Of a stretch of 64,000 bases of DNA, positions 8,411 to 16,228 are shown one piece after another. Both the position numbers and the translations under genes were made by a program. The DNA is from Lentzea fradiae (lineage in GTDB: Bacteria; Actinomycetota; Actinomycetes; Mycobacteriales; Pseudonocardiaceae), in contig NZ_FNCC01000016.1 in assembly GCF_900100955.1 (NCBI RefSeq), positions 145,119-209,118 on the forward strand, written 5' to 3'. Every line of letters begins with the position of its first letter. The stretch's first letter is position 1. The notes beneath the pieces were generated by a model, which saw only the letters and a list, made by a program, of their open reading frames with translations, searched no databases and was not told the DNA's origin.

Positions 8411-9244
8411 ATGACACCTAGAGCGAACTTCCGCCTGGTTGCGACAACGTGCGCCGCCGCGCTCCTGCTGAGCTCGTGCGGCGGCGGTGACGAGTCCACC
8501 ATGGTTGGAAAAGTGAGCTCGAGGGACAGCATCTCGATCGCGGTGTCGTACGACCAGCCGGGCCTGTCGGTGCGCAGGCTCGACGGCAGCTACCGCGGGT
8601 TCGACGTCGACGTCGCCAAGTTCATCGCGAAGGAACTGGGTGTCACCGAAGACCGGATCACCTGGATGGAGGCGCAGCCCGGCAACAGGGAGACCCTGCT
8701 GACCAGCGGTGAGGCCGACATCGTCGTCTCCACCTACTCGATCACGGACAAGCGCAAGGAGATCGTCGACTTCGTCGGCCCGTACTTCGTCGCGGGCCAG
8801 GACCTGTTGGTGCGCCTGAACGAGACGCGCATCAGCGGCCCGAAGTCCCTGAACTCCGACCTGAGGTTGTGCTCCACCGCGGGCTCCACCTCCGCCGCGT
8901 ACGTCAAGGAGCAGTTCGCCAAGGACGTGAACCTCGTCGAGTACGCGAAGTTCAGCGACTGCGTCACCGCGTTGCTGGCCGACAACGTCGACGCCGTCAC
9001 CACCGACGACGTCCTGCTCGCCGGGTACGCCGCCCAGAACCCCGAGCTGCTGCGAGTGGTGGGGGAGCCGTTCAGCAAGGAGGAGTACGGCGTCGGCCTG
9101 CACCGCAACGACCCCACCAGCAAGGCCAAGGTCCAGGCCGCGCTGCAGAAGATGATCGACTCCGGTGCCTGGCGGGAGTCGCTCGAGACGAACCTCGGCT
9201 CGTCCGGCTACCAGATCCCGGACCCTCCGACGCTCGTGGGCTGA
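8411..9244 (+). CDS. Amino-acid (glutamate-type) ABC transporter substrate-binding lipoprotein, orphan
   Basis: Extracytoplasmic solute-binding protein family 3, 277 residues, anchored outside the membrane. The signal peptide ends in LLLSSC with Cys23 as the lipidated residue. The mature part shows family landmarks: YRGFDVDVAKFIAKELG, SGEADIVVSTYSIT, and FVGPYFVAGQDLLV. The nearest relatives known to me are actinobacterial GluB proteins. No permease or ATPase gene is adjacent, so it either serves a transporter encoded elsewhere or acts as a sensor. A plausible promoter starts at 8311. It is followed by a GntR regulator on the same strand. Confidence 0.88.
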   Translation: MTPRANFRLVATTCAAALLLSSCGGGDESTMVGKVSSRDSISIAVSYDQPGLSVRRLDGSYRGFDVDVAKFIAKELGVTEDRITWMEAQPGNRETLLTSGEADIVVSTYSITDKRKEIVDFVGPYFVAGQDLLVRLNETRISGPKSLNSDLRLCSTAGSTSAAYVKEQFAKDVNLVEYAKFSDCVTALLADNVDAVTTDDVLLAGYAAQNPELLRVVGEPFSKEEYGVGLHRNDPTSKAKVQAALQKMIDSGAWRESLETNLGSSGYQIPDPPTLVG

Positions 9245-9275
9245 GCGCACAGGGCGTCACGTAGGCTCACGCCAC

Positions 9276-10043
9276 GTGAACCGCGTCCCGCCGCACCGCG
9301 CTGATCGACCCGTTCGCGCGGGCATCCCAGAACACGGCAGAGTCCCGCGTTATTACGCGGTGAAAGCCGAGCTGTTCGACCTCGTGGAAACCCTCGGTGA
9401 GGGCACAGTCCTGCCGTCCGAACGAGAGCTCGCCGAACGGTTCTCCGTCTCGCGCGTCACGCTCCGCCAGGCAGTCGGAGAACTGGTCCTCGAAGGCAAG
9501 CTGCTGCGCCGCCAAGGCAGCGGAACGTTCGTGGCCCCGCCGAAGCTCGTCCAGCCGCTGGCATTGGTGAGCTACACCGAGGGCATGCGCAGGCAGGGTG
9601 TCCAGCCGGACCGCACGGTGATCACGGTCGAACAGCTCGGCGCCGACGAGGGTCTGGCGCGCGATCTGGCGATCGAGACGGGTGACCCGGTGGTGCACCT
9701 GGAACGCGTGCTGCTCGCCGACGGCGAACGCATCGGGCTCGAATCGACCTACCTCGGCCTCGGCCGTTTTCCCGATCTGCTGGAGAAGCTCGACCCGGCG
9801 GGATCGCTCTACGCCTGCCTCACCGAACGGCTCGGCGTCCGGTTCGCCGAGGCGGAGGAACGGGTCGAGACCGTGCTCGCGACGCCCAGGGAGGCGTTGC
9901 TGATCGGCACGAACCCCGCGTTGCCGATGTTGTTGCTGCACCGCGTGACCTACGACCTCGACGGGCGGCCGATCGAACGCGCCCGGTCGCTGTACCGGGG
10001 TGATCGGTTCAGCTTCGTCGCGAGGCTGCACGCCGACCGATAG
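9276..10043 (+). CDS. GntR/HutC-family regulator, DasR/NagR-like
   Basis: Transcription regulator, 255 residues, with an N-terminal winged helix (about 25-95, including LPSERELAERFSVSRVTLRQ) and a C-terminal UTRA effector domain (about 105-255). The text of the protein closely follows DasR, the N-acetylglucosamine regulator of Streptomyces, e.g. RVPRYYAVKAELF near the start, SYTEGMRRQG and a YRGDRFSFVARL end, so a phosphosugar effector such as GlcN-6-P is plausible. GTG at 9276 was taken because it precedes the conserved part and follows the upstream gene by 31 bases; no strong ribosome site is visible. Targets in this window are not evident. Confidence 0.85.
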   Translation: MNRVPPHRADRPVRAGIPEHGRVPRYYAVKAELFDLVETLGEGTVLPSERELAERFSVSRVTLRQAVGELVLEGKLLRRQGSGTFVAPPKLVQPLALVSYTEGMRRQGVQPDRTVITVEQLGADEGLARDLAIETGDPVVHLERVLLADGERIGLESTYLGLGRFPDLLEKLDPAGSLYACLTERLGVRFAEAEERVETVLATPREALLIGTNPALPMLLLHRVTYDLDGRPIERARSLYRGDRFSFVARLHADR

Positions 10044-10254
10044 CCGCAGTGCGCAACCCTCTGTCCACAGTGGACCGGAACTTCTTTCGGGCCCCAACGG
10101 GTTCATTTTCCCGGTGACTGCGGGTTACCGCACCTCGTGTGAGAACAGGGAGATACCGCCCGTTCGCACTCGTTTCCCGTGCGCGACGCGGCGGTACTGT
10201 TGATGGTACGAACTCAGGATCTCCGCAACGGTGCGGGAGGAGCGGGGGTGTGCC

Positions 10255-10596
10255 GTGTCATTCAAGGCGGAGTTCCTCGCTGAACTCGAAGACTGCCTGC
10301 GCGGCTACGGCGCCGTCCCGGTGAGCAATCCCGACGCCCTCGCCGTGTTCATCGAGTTCGTGCGAGCTCTTCCGGAGACCGATGGGAAACTGCGCTGCCT
10401 CGAAGGCGTCGACCAGGGTTCCGGGTCGTTCTGGAACAACCCCGCGGTGTGGTGGGAGCAGGTCCCGCGGTTCGGCGCGGGCCAGTCGCGCTGCGGGTCG
10501 GTGGAGTGCCGCAAGCTGCTGGACGACATGCTCGACGAGGCGATCAGCGACGAGATCGACGTGCTGGAGATGGAGATCCGCGAACTGCCCGGCTGA
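10255..10596 (+). CDS. Conserved hypothetical small acidic protein
   Basis: A 113-residue cytoplasmic protein that I do not recognise. It begins VSFKAEFLAELEDCLRG and has a tryptophan-rich middle (FWNNPAVWWEQVPRFG), two cysteines in SRCGSVECRK, and an acidic C-terminal helix. GTG at 10255 is preferred because GGAGGAG lies upstream at 10236-10242, although the spacing is long; GTG at 10231 is the alternative and adds eight residues. Codon use matches its neighbours, so it is probably a real gene. It is isolated: convergent with the gene at 10665 and 211 bases after the GntR regulator. Confidence 0.6.
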   Translation: MSFKAEFLAELEDCLRGYGAVPVSNPDALAVFIEFVRALPETDGKLRCLEGVDQGSGSFWNNPAVWWEQVPRFGAGQSRCGSVECRKLLDDMLDEAISDEIDVLEMEIRELPG

Positions 10597-10664
10597 CGGG
10601 ACGGGTGCGGACATGCCTGCCGGCGCCGTCGCCTGTTACGGCCACGACGCCGGGGCTTCGACAC

Positions 10665-11216
10665 CTACTTGACGGCGACCAGCGACTTGAAGAGTTCCCG
10701 ATAGCGGTGGAGGGCCAGTCGCAGGTCCTCGGTCTGTGGATCACGGTTTCCCTCGAGCTGCTCGGTGAGGGACCGGTGCCGGGCGGTGAGCTCCTCGATC
10801 GCCCGCGTCACGAGCTGGTCGGCCTTGCGGACAGCCGACTTCGGGTCGTCCACGAAGTCGTACTGCACGGCCTTCCACTCGTCCTCGAGCTTGCCGGCCG
10901 TCCGGTTCCCGGCAGCGGAGTCCTGCGCCCGCTCGGACGAGGTCCGGTCGGTCGCCGTCCGGTCGGACGCCGTGTGGTCGGTCGCCGTCCGGTCGGACGC
11001 GGTGTGCTGCGAAGGAACGTGGTGCTGTGCCTGGGTCTGCTGGCGCTGACCCTGTTCCGGCAGCCGCTCGGTGTGCTGCGTGCGGTCCACGTGCCGCTCG
11101 GCCTGCTGCGTCCGGTCGGACTGCGAGCCGCGCTCGGTGCGCACCGAACTGTCCGTGTGCTGCGGCCTCGCCGAGGCAGGCGTGGGAACCGCCGCGTGGG
11201 TGGGGGTCTCAGACAT
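10665..11216 (-). CDS. Hypothetical protein with repetitive N-terminus and a duplicated helical domain
   Basis: A 183-residue protein of unknown function. Residues 1-105 are low complexity, rich in Gln, Thr, Asp, Arg and His, and include a ten-residue repeat (HTASDRTATD) encoded by a 30-base tandem duplication at 10947-11006 (29 of 30 bases equal). Residues 108-183 form a charged helical domain (W-x2-VQYDFVDDPKSAVRKADQLV...LRLALHRYRELF) that clearly resembles the C-terminal domain of the gene just upstream. AAGGAGA precedes the ATG at 11216. The first eight bases overlap the end of the upstream gene, so the two are coupled. Confidence 0.75.
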   Translation of the reverse strand: MSETPTHAAVPTPASARPQHTDSSVRTERGSQSDRTQQAERHVDRTQHTERLPEQGQRQQTQAQHHVPSQHTASDRTATDHTASDRTATDRTSSERAQDSAAGNRTAGKLEDEWKAVQYDFVDDPKSAVRKADQLVTRAIEELTARHRSLTEQLEGNRDPQTEDLRLALHRYRELFKSLVAVK

Positions 11217-11793
11217 CGGACTTCTCCTTTCGCACGGCCCTGTGCTCCTCGCGGGTGTCGGCGCCGTGTTCGAGCAGGTCGGTGAAGATCTCGCGGTAGT
11301 GCACCATCGCGGTGCGCAGGTCCTCGGTGCTCGCCTCGCCGATCTCGTGGCGTTCCGAGATGTCGTGCGCCTTGCGGTAGTGCTCCAGAGTGCGCGCGTG
11401 CTCGACCGACAGCACGCTCAGCTGCGCCTCGTACCCCTCGGTGGGGTAACCGCGTTCGGCCATCAGGTCGGTCACGAGCCGGTCGGCGTCCGCGATCGCG
11501 CTCTCCGGCGAGTCGACGAACTTGGCCTGGACGTCGGCCCAGTGCTGGCGGTAGCTGTCCTGTGCCGAAGCGGAAAGCGGCCTCAGGTCGAACTCGCTGT
11601 GGCGGTGCTCCCGCTCCGCGAGCTCCCTCTCCGCGGCGGTCCTGCTGTCGCTCTGCGACACCGCGCGGTCGTACTCGGGGCCGAAGCGGTCGCGCAGCTT
11701 CTTGCGCTGCATGGCGGGCCTCAGCACGAACGCGAGTACCACCAGCACCACAACAACCGCGACCACCAGGCCGATGATGGCGCCCGTTGACAT
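11209..11793 (-). CDS. Single-pass membrane protein with conserved helical cytoplasmic domain
   Basis: A 194-residue protein with one N-terminal membrane segment (about residues 5-26, very Val-rich) followed by a basic stop-transfer stretch RPAMQRKKLRDRFGPEY. The rest is charged and helical; WADVQAKFVDSPESAIADADRLV and LRTAMVHYREIF match the downstream paralogous domain. The function is unknown to me. GGAGG seven bases before the ATG at 11793 makes this start firm. It forms a two-gene operon with the gene ending at 10665; rtcB lies upstream on the same strand with a 70-base gap. Confidence 0.8.
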   Translation of the reverse strand: MSTGAIIGLVVAVVVVLVVLAFVLRPAMQRKKLRDRFGPEYDRAVSQSDSRTAAERELAEREHRHSEFDLRPLSASAQDSYRQHWADVQAKFVDSPESAIADADRLVTDLMAERGYPTEGYEAQLSVLSVEHARTLEHYRKAHDISERHEIGEASTEDLRTAMVHYREIFTDLLEHGADTREEHRAVRKEKSDV

Positions 11794-11863
11794 GGAAAAA
11801 CCTCCAAGACAGGCTGGGTAAGAGCTGTCCGGAGGCTTTCCCACGCGACTTCCCGGCAAACAT

Positions 11864-13042
11864 TCAACCCTTGATACAAACCACCTGCTTGAGCTTCGCG
11901 ACCACCTCGACGAGGTCGGACTGGTTCGCCATCACGGTGTCGATGTCCTTGTAGGCGCCCGGAATCTCGTCCACGACACCGGAGTCCTTGCGGCACTCCA
12001 CCCCGCTCGTCTGGGCGGCCAGGTCGTCGGTCGTGAACGTCTTGCGGGCCTTGGTGCGCGACATCCTGCGGCCGGCGCCGTGCGACGCCGACTCGAACGA
12101 GTCGGGGTTCCCGAGCCCGCGCACGATGTACGAACCGGTGCCCATCGAGCCCGGGATGATGCCCAGCTCGCCACGACCGGCGCGGATCGCTCCCTTGCGC
12201 GTCACCAGCACGTCCTCACCGAAGTGGTTCTCCTCGGCGACGTAGTTGTGGTGCGCCGAGATCGGCTCCTCGAAGGCGACGTGCGGGAACTCGGCGCGCA
12301 GCACGTCGCACACCAGGCGCAGCATGACGGCGCGGTTGCGCCGCGCGTAGTCCTGCGCCCAGTACAGGTCGTGCCGGTACGCCGCCATCTCCGGCGTGCC
12401 CGAGAGGAACACGGCGAGGTCCGGGTCCGGCAGCTCGGCGTTGTGCGCGAGGGTGCGCGCCACCGCGATGTGGTGCTGCGCCAGCTCGTTGCCGATTCCC
12501 CGCGACCCCGAGTGCAGCATCACCCACACCCGCTGGTCGGTGTCGAGGCAGACCTCCAGGAAGTGGTTGCCGCCGCCGAGCGTGCCCATCTGGTGCATCG
12601 CCTTGTCCGCACGTGCCTTCACGGCCGGTGTCAGGTCGTCGAACCGCTTCCAGAACGTCGACCAGTCGGACGCGTCCCTGTCGGTGAACGCCGTCGCCTT
12701 GTGCTGGCCGAACCCGACGGGGACGGTGGCCTCCATGCGGGACCGCAGACCGCGCAACGTGTCCGGAAGGTCGCTCGCCGTGAGCGACGTGCGCACGGCG
12801 GTCATGCCGCAGCCGATGTCCACGCCGACGGCCGCGGGGGAGACGGCGTCGCGCAACGCGATCACCGAGCCCACCGTGGCGCCCTTGCCGTAGTGCACGT
12901 CCGGCATGACCGCGACGTGCTTGAAGGCCCAGGGCAGCGCGGAGATGTTCTGCAGCTGCCGCAGGGCGAACTCCTCGACCTCGTCCGGCCGAGTCCACAT
13001 GCGGATGTCCACGTTCTTGCCGCGGACCAGGGTTGCTGCCAT
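11864..13042 (-). CDS. rtcB: RNA-splicing ligase RtcB
   Basis: GTP- and Mn-dependent RNA ligase that joins 2',3'-cyclic phosphate or 3'-phosphate ends to 5'-OH ends in tRNA and rRNA repair. The 392-residue length is normal for bacteria. Seen: the metal site DVHYGKGATVGS and VDIGCGMTAVR (Cys ligand), GGGNHFLEV, SGSRGIGN, and the guanylylated-histidine motif SHGAGRRMSR near residue 335. ATG at 13042 gives the family start MAATLVRGKNVDI. No archease or RtcA gene accompanies it, so it is a stand-alone ligase. A secreted-protein gene lies immediately upstream on the same strand (10-base gap). Confidence 0.95.
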   Translation of the reverse strand: MAATLVRGKNVDIRMWTRPDEVEEFALRQLQNISALPWAFKHVAVMPDVHYGKGATVGSVIALRDAVSPAAVGVDIGCGMTAVRTSLTASDLPDTLRGLRSRMEATVPVGFGQHKATAFTDRDASDWSTFWKRFDDLTPAVKARADKAMHQMGTLGGGNHFLEVCLDTDQRVWVMLHSGSRGIGNELAQHHIAVARTLAHNAELPDPDLAVFLSGTPEMAAYRHDLYWAQDYARRNRAVMLRLVCDVLRAEFPHVAFEEPISAHHNYVAEENHFGEDVLVTRKGAIRAGRGELGIIPGSMGTGSYIVRGLGNPDSFESASHGAGRRMSRTKARKTFTTDDLAAQTSGVECRKDSGVVDEIPGAYKDIDTVMANQSDLVEVVAKLKQVVCIKG

Positions 13043-13052
13043 GCCCACGAGG

Positions 13053-13730
13053 TTAGGCGGCGTTTCGCTTGCTCCACAAAGCAGTTTCCGCCGAGGCGGA
13101 CACGAACTCCCAGGTTCCCCTGCGCACCTTGGCCTTGCCCATGTCACCTCCGATGCCCGTGACGAACGCGCGCACGACCGGGAGGTCGTCGACATCGGCG
13201 ATCAGGATCGCCTTGTCCTGCAACGTGATGCTGCCGCCGCCGAGCGTCTCGCGGGCCACCGCGTCGTTGAGCAGCCCTTGCCGGACCTGCTGCGCGGTGA
13301 CGCCGGGGACCTCGACCTGGACGGCGTCGACCGCGGGGGAGCTCGCGGGCAGGAAGCGGAACGTCAGCACCGACTCCTGCCGGAAGCGCTTCGCGACCGT
13401 CCCGGCGGCGTGTCGCAGGCTCTGTTCGTTCAGCGTCACGTCGAACTTGCGGGAGCGCTCGAACGTCAGCTGCTGCCGGTCGCCCGACCAGAACACGCCG
13501 TCGAGCAGCGTCGACCCGGCGGTGGCGCCGCCGTTGGCCAGCACGATGCCGCGCACCTCGTGGTCGAACCGCACGAGCCGGTCGCGCAGCCGTGGGTCGT
13601 CCGGGTCGGTGATGGTCGCGGTGTTGTTCGTCGCGAAGATCTCCGGGAACGGCAGCGGCGACCCCGCCGCGGTGCCGGTGGAGATCCCGAACGCCAGTAC
13701 GGACATGACTGCCACGAGAAGCTTTCGCAT
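13053..13730 (-). CDS. Secreted hypothetical protein
   Basis: A 225-residue protein with a Sec signal peptide (MRKLLVAVMSVLAFGISTG, cleavage near residue 25 after an AxA-like site). The mature part is soluble and contains no cysteine pairs or membrane segment; it reads as a mixed alpha/beta domain with two halves (DPDDPRLRDRLVRFDHEVRGI and SITLQDKAILIADVDDLPVV). I do not recognise the family. ATG at 13730 was chosen over the in-frame ATG at 13739 because it starts directly at the signal peptide. Ten bases separate it from rtcB downstream, so co-transcription is likely but a shared function is not apparent. Confidence 0.65.
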   Translation of the reverse strand: MRKLLVAVMSVLAFGISTGTAAGSPLPFPEIFATNNTATITDPDDPRLRDRLVRFDHEVRGIVLANGGATAGSTLLDGVFWSGDRQQLTFERSRKFDVTLNEQSLRHAAGTVAKRFRQESVLTFRFLPASSPAVDAVQVEVPGVTAQQVRQGLLNDAVARETLGGGSITLQDKAILIADVDDLPVVRAFVTGIGGDMGKAKVRRGTWEFVSASAETALWSKRNAA

Positions 13731-13842
13731 GGCGCACAACGTATTGTCCCGGCGGGCCCGGGGACACCCCGTTCCACCCTGCGGGTGACCGGTTGCGAGG
13801 GCGGCGTTGACACGCCGATCAAACCTGAAAATACTTCAGCTC

Positions 13843-15162
13843 ATGGAACGCGTGTGTGTCATCGGGGCGGGGTCGTCCGGTATCGCCGCATGTCAGGTGC
13901 TCAGCGCCCGCGGCATCGAGTACGACTGCCTGGAGCTGGGCTCCGAGGTCGGTGGCAACTGGCGCTACCAGAACGACAACGGCATGTCGTCGGCGTACCG
14001 CTCGCTCCACATCAACACCTCGCGGCAGATGATGGAGTTCAAGTCGTACCCGATGCCGTCGCACCTGCCGGTGTACCCGTCGCACTTCCAGATCGCCGAG
14101 TACTTCGACGACTTCGTGAAGCACTTCGGGTTCCGCGACCGCATCCGGTTCCGCACGGAGGTCGTGTCGGTCACCGCGGCGCCGGGCGGCTACACCGTCA
14201 CGTCCAGGGACCGCGACAGCGGCGAGGAGACCTCGCGGGTCTACCGGTCGGTGATCGTCGCCAACGGCCACCACTGGTCGCCCCGGATGCCCGAACCGGC
14301 CTTCCCCGGCTCGTTCGACGGCGAGGAGATCCACGCGCACCACTACAAGACGCCCGAGCCATTCGCGGACAAGCGGGTCCTCGTCCTCGGCATCGGCAAC
14401 TCGGCCTGCGACATCGCGGTCGAGACCTCGCGCGTCTCCAAGCGCACGTTCCTGGCGATGCGGCGTGGCGCGCACATCATGCCGAAGTACCTGTTCGGGA
14501 TGCCGACCGACCACCTGACGACGTCACCGCTCGCCCGGTTCGCGCCGAAGTGGCTGCAGACGCTGTCGATGTCGATGATGCTGCGGCTGTCCCGCGGCAA
14601 GCTCTCCGACTACGGCCTGCCGGAGCCGTCGCACGGCGTCTTCTCCGCGCACCCGACGGTGTCCGACGACCTGCTGACCCGGCTCGGCCACGGCGACATC
14701 ACGGTGAAGCCGAACGTGCGGGAGCTCGACGGGTCCGGTGTCGTGTTCGAGGACGGCAGCCGCGAGGACATCGACGTGATCTTCTACTGCACCGGGTACA
14801 AGTTCGACTTCCCGTTCCTGGACGGCGCGGAGTTCCCGGCCGTGTCGTCGGAGGACAACGAGGTGTCGCTGTACCGGCGGGTCGTGGACCCCGACCACCC
14901 CGGGCTGTACTTCGTCGGCCTCATCCAGCCGCTCGGCGCGATCATGCCGCTGGCGGAGGCCCAGGCCGAGTGGATCGCCGACCTGGAGTCGGGCCGGGCG
15001 GCGCTGCCGCCGGTGCCGGAGATGAAGGCCGAGATCACCTCCTACCGGGAGGGGCTGCGGCGCCGGTACATCGCCTCGAAGCGGCACACGGTCGAGGTCG
15101 ACTTCCTCCACTACCAGCGCGAGCTGAAGGCCGAGCGGAAGGCGGGCGCCGCCCGCGTCTGA
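13843..15162 (+). CDS. Flavin-containing monooxygenase
   Basis: FAD- and NADPH-dependent monooxygenase of the FMO/Baeyer-Villiger group, 439 residues, cytoplasmic. Seen: the FAD-binding GAGSSG at residues 8-13, the FMO fingerprint region FPGSFDGEEIHAHHYK (FxGxxxHxxxY/F type), the second dinucleotide motif GIGNSACD, and the late YCTGYKFDFPFL motif typical of flavin monooxygenases. The substrate is not deducible; xenobiotic or N/S-oxidation roles are both possible. ATG at 13843 was chosen because it starts the beta strand leading to the FAD motif. It is divergent from the secreted protein and 46 bases before the chloramphenicol phosphotransferase gene. Confidence 0.88.
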   Translation: MERVCVIGAGSSGIAACQVLSARGIEYDCLELGSEVGGNWRYQNDNGMSSAYRSLHINTSRQMMEFKSYPMPSHLPVYPSHFQIAEYFDDFVKHFGFRDRIRFRTEVVSVTAAPGGYTVTSRDRDSGEETSRVYRSVIVANGHHWSPRMPEPAFPGSFDGEEIHAHHYKTPEPFADKRVLVLGIGNSACDIAVETSRVSKRTFLAMRRGAHIMPKYLFGMPTDHLTTSPLARFAPKWLQTLSMSMMLRLSRGKLSDYGLPEPSHGVFSAHPTVSDDLLTRLGHGDITVKPNVRELDGSGVVFEDGSREDIDVIFYCTGYKFDFPFLDGAEFPAVSSEDNEVSLYRRVVDPDHPGLYFVGLIQPLGAIMPLAEAQAEWIADLESGRAALPPVPEMKAEITSYREGLRRRYIASKRHTVEVDFLHYQRELKAERKAGAARV

Positions 15163-15208
15163 CCGCGCCGCAGGCGTGAGCCCGGCCGCGGATGGGTACG
15201 GTCGGGGT

Positions 15209-15772
15209 GTGTCGTCGAGTGCTCAGGTGATCGTTCTCAACGGCGGGTCGAGCTCGGGCAAGTCGGGGATCGCGAGATGCCTGCAGGCGGTCCTGCCGGA
15301 GGCGTGGCTCGCGATCGGCGTCGACACGCTGATCGACGTGATGCCCGCCCGGCTTCAGCTCGGGTCGGAGGGCATCGGGTTCGCCGACGACGGCGACGTC
15401 ACCACCGGGGCCGAGTTCCGGCTGCTCGAGGACGCGTGGATGGCCGGGGTCGCCGCGATGGTGCGCGCCGGGGCACGGGTCGTCGTGGACGACGTGTTCC
15501 TCGGCGGGGCCGAGTCGCGGGAGCGGTGGGAGAAGGCACTCGACGGGCTCGCCGTCGTGTGGGTCGGGGTGCGGTGTGATGCCACCGTCGCCGCGGGCCG
15601 CGAGCTCGCGCGCGGGGACAGGGTCGTCGGGATGGCCGCGGTGCAGGCCGACCTGGTGCACCGCGGGATGACCTACGACGTCGAGGTCGACACGGCGACG
15701 GCCGAGGCGGCGGAGTGCGCGGAGATCATCGCGGAGTGGGTCCGGCGGGCGCCTCGCCAGACCTCTCACTGA
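15209..15772 (+). CDS. cpt: Chloramphenicol 3-O-phosphotransferase
   Basis: Phosphorylates the C-3 hydroxyl of chloramphenicol with ATP, inactivating it; the reference enzyme is the self-resistance protein of the producer Streptomyces venezuelae. The 187-residue length equals the family's. Seen: Walker A LNGGSSSGKSGIARCLQ near the N-terminus, the catalytic aspartate in IGVDTLID, VVDDVFLGGAESRERW, WVGVRCDATVA, and the closing YDVEVDTATAE, all closely matching Cpt. GTG at 15209 gives VSSSAQVIVLNGG; the longer frame upstream has no family match. Nothing else from a chloramphenicol pathway is nearby, so it is either a resistance gene or a kinase for another substrate. Confidence 0.85.
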   Translation: MSSSAQVIVLNGGSSSGKSGIARCLQAVLPEAWLAIGVDTLIDVMPARLQLGSEGIGFADDGDVTTGAEFRLLEDAWMAGVAAMVRAGARVVVDDVFLGGAESRERWEKALDGLAVVWVGVRCDATVAAGRELARGDRVVGMAAVQADLVHRGMTYDVEVDTATAEAAECAEIIAEWVRRAPRQTSH

Positions 15773-15779
15773 CCGGGCG

Positions 15780-15815
15780 TCAGCAGCACTCGCAACAGGT
15801 GCAGCACTCGTCCAC
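15780..15815 (-). CDS. Eleven-residue cysteine-rich microprotein VDECCTCCECC
   Basis: A 12-codon reading frame directly after the MerR gene encodes VDECCTCCECC, with six cysteines in three CC pairs. GGGAGGTGAG, an excellent Shine-Dalgarno sequence, lies inside the last codons of merR at a normal distance from the GTG at 15815, and only five bases separate the merR stop from this start, so it is translationally coupled. The regulator in front has metal-type cysteines, and the peptide could buffer or present a thiophilic metal such as Hg, Cd, Zn or Cu(I). That role is inference; I know of no named family. It is not an attenuator, since nothing is co-oriented downstream. Confidence 0.6.
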   Translation of the reverse strand: MDECCTCCECC

Positions 15816-15820
15816 GGCTC

Positions 15821-16186
15821 TCACCTCCCCTCCGGTGGGCACCACGGCGCACACGAGCCGACCATGTCCGCCAGGTCCGTGCGGAGCCGCGCGAGCCGCG
15901 CCATATCGGCGTCGATCTCGGCCATGTGCCGCCGCAGCAGCTCGTCGGCCGGTTCGCACGGGCACTCACCCGTGTCGCGGACGGCGAGCAGCGACGAGAT
16001 CTCCCGCAACGTCAGCCCCAGACGCTGGCAGTCGCGGATGAACCGGATGCGGTCCGCGGCCGACGACGGGTACTGCCGGTAGCCGGAGGGCGTGCGAGGC
16101 GGAGGTGCCAGCAGACCCGCGCGCTCGTAGTAGCGCACGGTGTCCGGTGGCACCCCGGCCTCCCGGGCGAGCTCGGCGACTCTCAT
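15821..16186 (-). CDS. MerR-family metal-responsive regulator
   Basis: Transcription activator/repressor of 121 residues. The N-terminal winged helix (residues 1-70, MRVAELAREAGVPPDTVRYYERAGLL) is a standard MerR domain. In the dimerisation helix and tail the cysteines are Cys75 and Cys77 (GECPCEPA), Cys112 and Cys116 (GSCAPWC), an arrangement like the Cys82/117/126 mercury site of MerR and related heavy-metal sensors. A MerR-type operator-promoter lies just upstream, with the -10 so close that the mRNA is probably leaderless. It is followed by the coupled cysteine microprotein and preceded on the same strand by the aldehyde dehydrogenase gene (42-base gap). No metal efflux gene is adjacent. 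Confidence 0.88.
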   Translation of the reverse strand: MRVAELAREAGVPPDTVRYYERAGLLAPPPRTPSGYRQYPSSAADRIRFIRDCQRLGLTLREISSLLAVRDTGECPCEPADELLRRHMAEIDADMARLARLRTDLADMVGSCAPWCPPEGR

Positions 16187-16192
16187 GCACCC

Positions 16193-16224
16193 ACGCTAAA
16201 CCTGTGAGTGCACTCCAAGGTCAA
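16193..16224 (-). promoter_or_regulatory. MerR-type promoter with elongated spacer and palindromic operator
   Basis: Read on the minus strand, TTGACC (16224-16219) and TAGCGT (16198-16193) are 20 bases apart, longer than the normal 17, as in promoters that MerR proteins untwist. The spacer is centred on GAGTGCACTC flanked by CCT and AGG, close to the classic MerR-family operator. The -10 box ends six bases before the merR ATG at 16186, so transcription should start at or next to the start codon. The site begins four bases after the stop of the upstream dehydrogenase gene. Confidence 0.65.
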
Positions 16225-16228
16225 GCCG

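Noticed and set aside
10947..11006. Tandem repeat as a mobile-element target duplication
   Set aside because: The 30-base duplication is in frame inside a low-complexity coding region, with no inverted repeats or transposase nearby; slippage explains it.
15780..15965. 60-codon frame ending in the same cysteine run as a longer protein
   Set aside because: Most of that frame is a shadow of merR; the well-placed Shine-Dalgarno points to the short start at 15815 instead.
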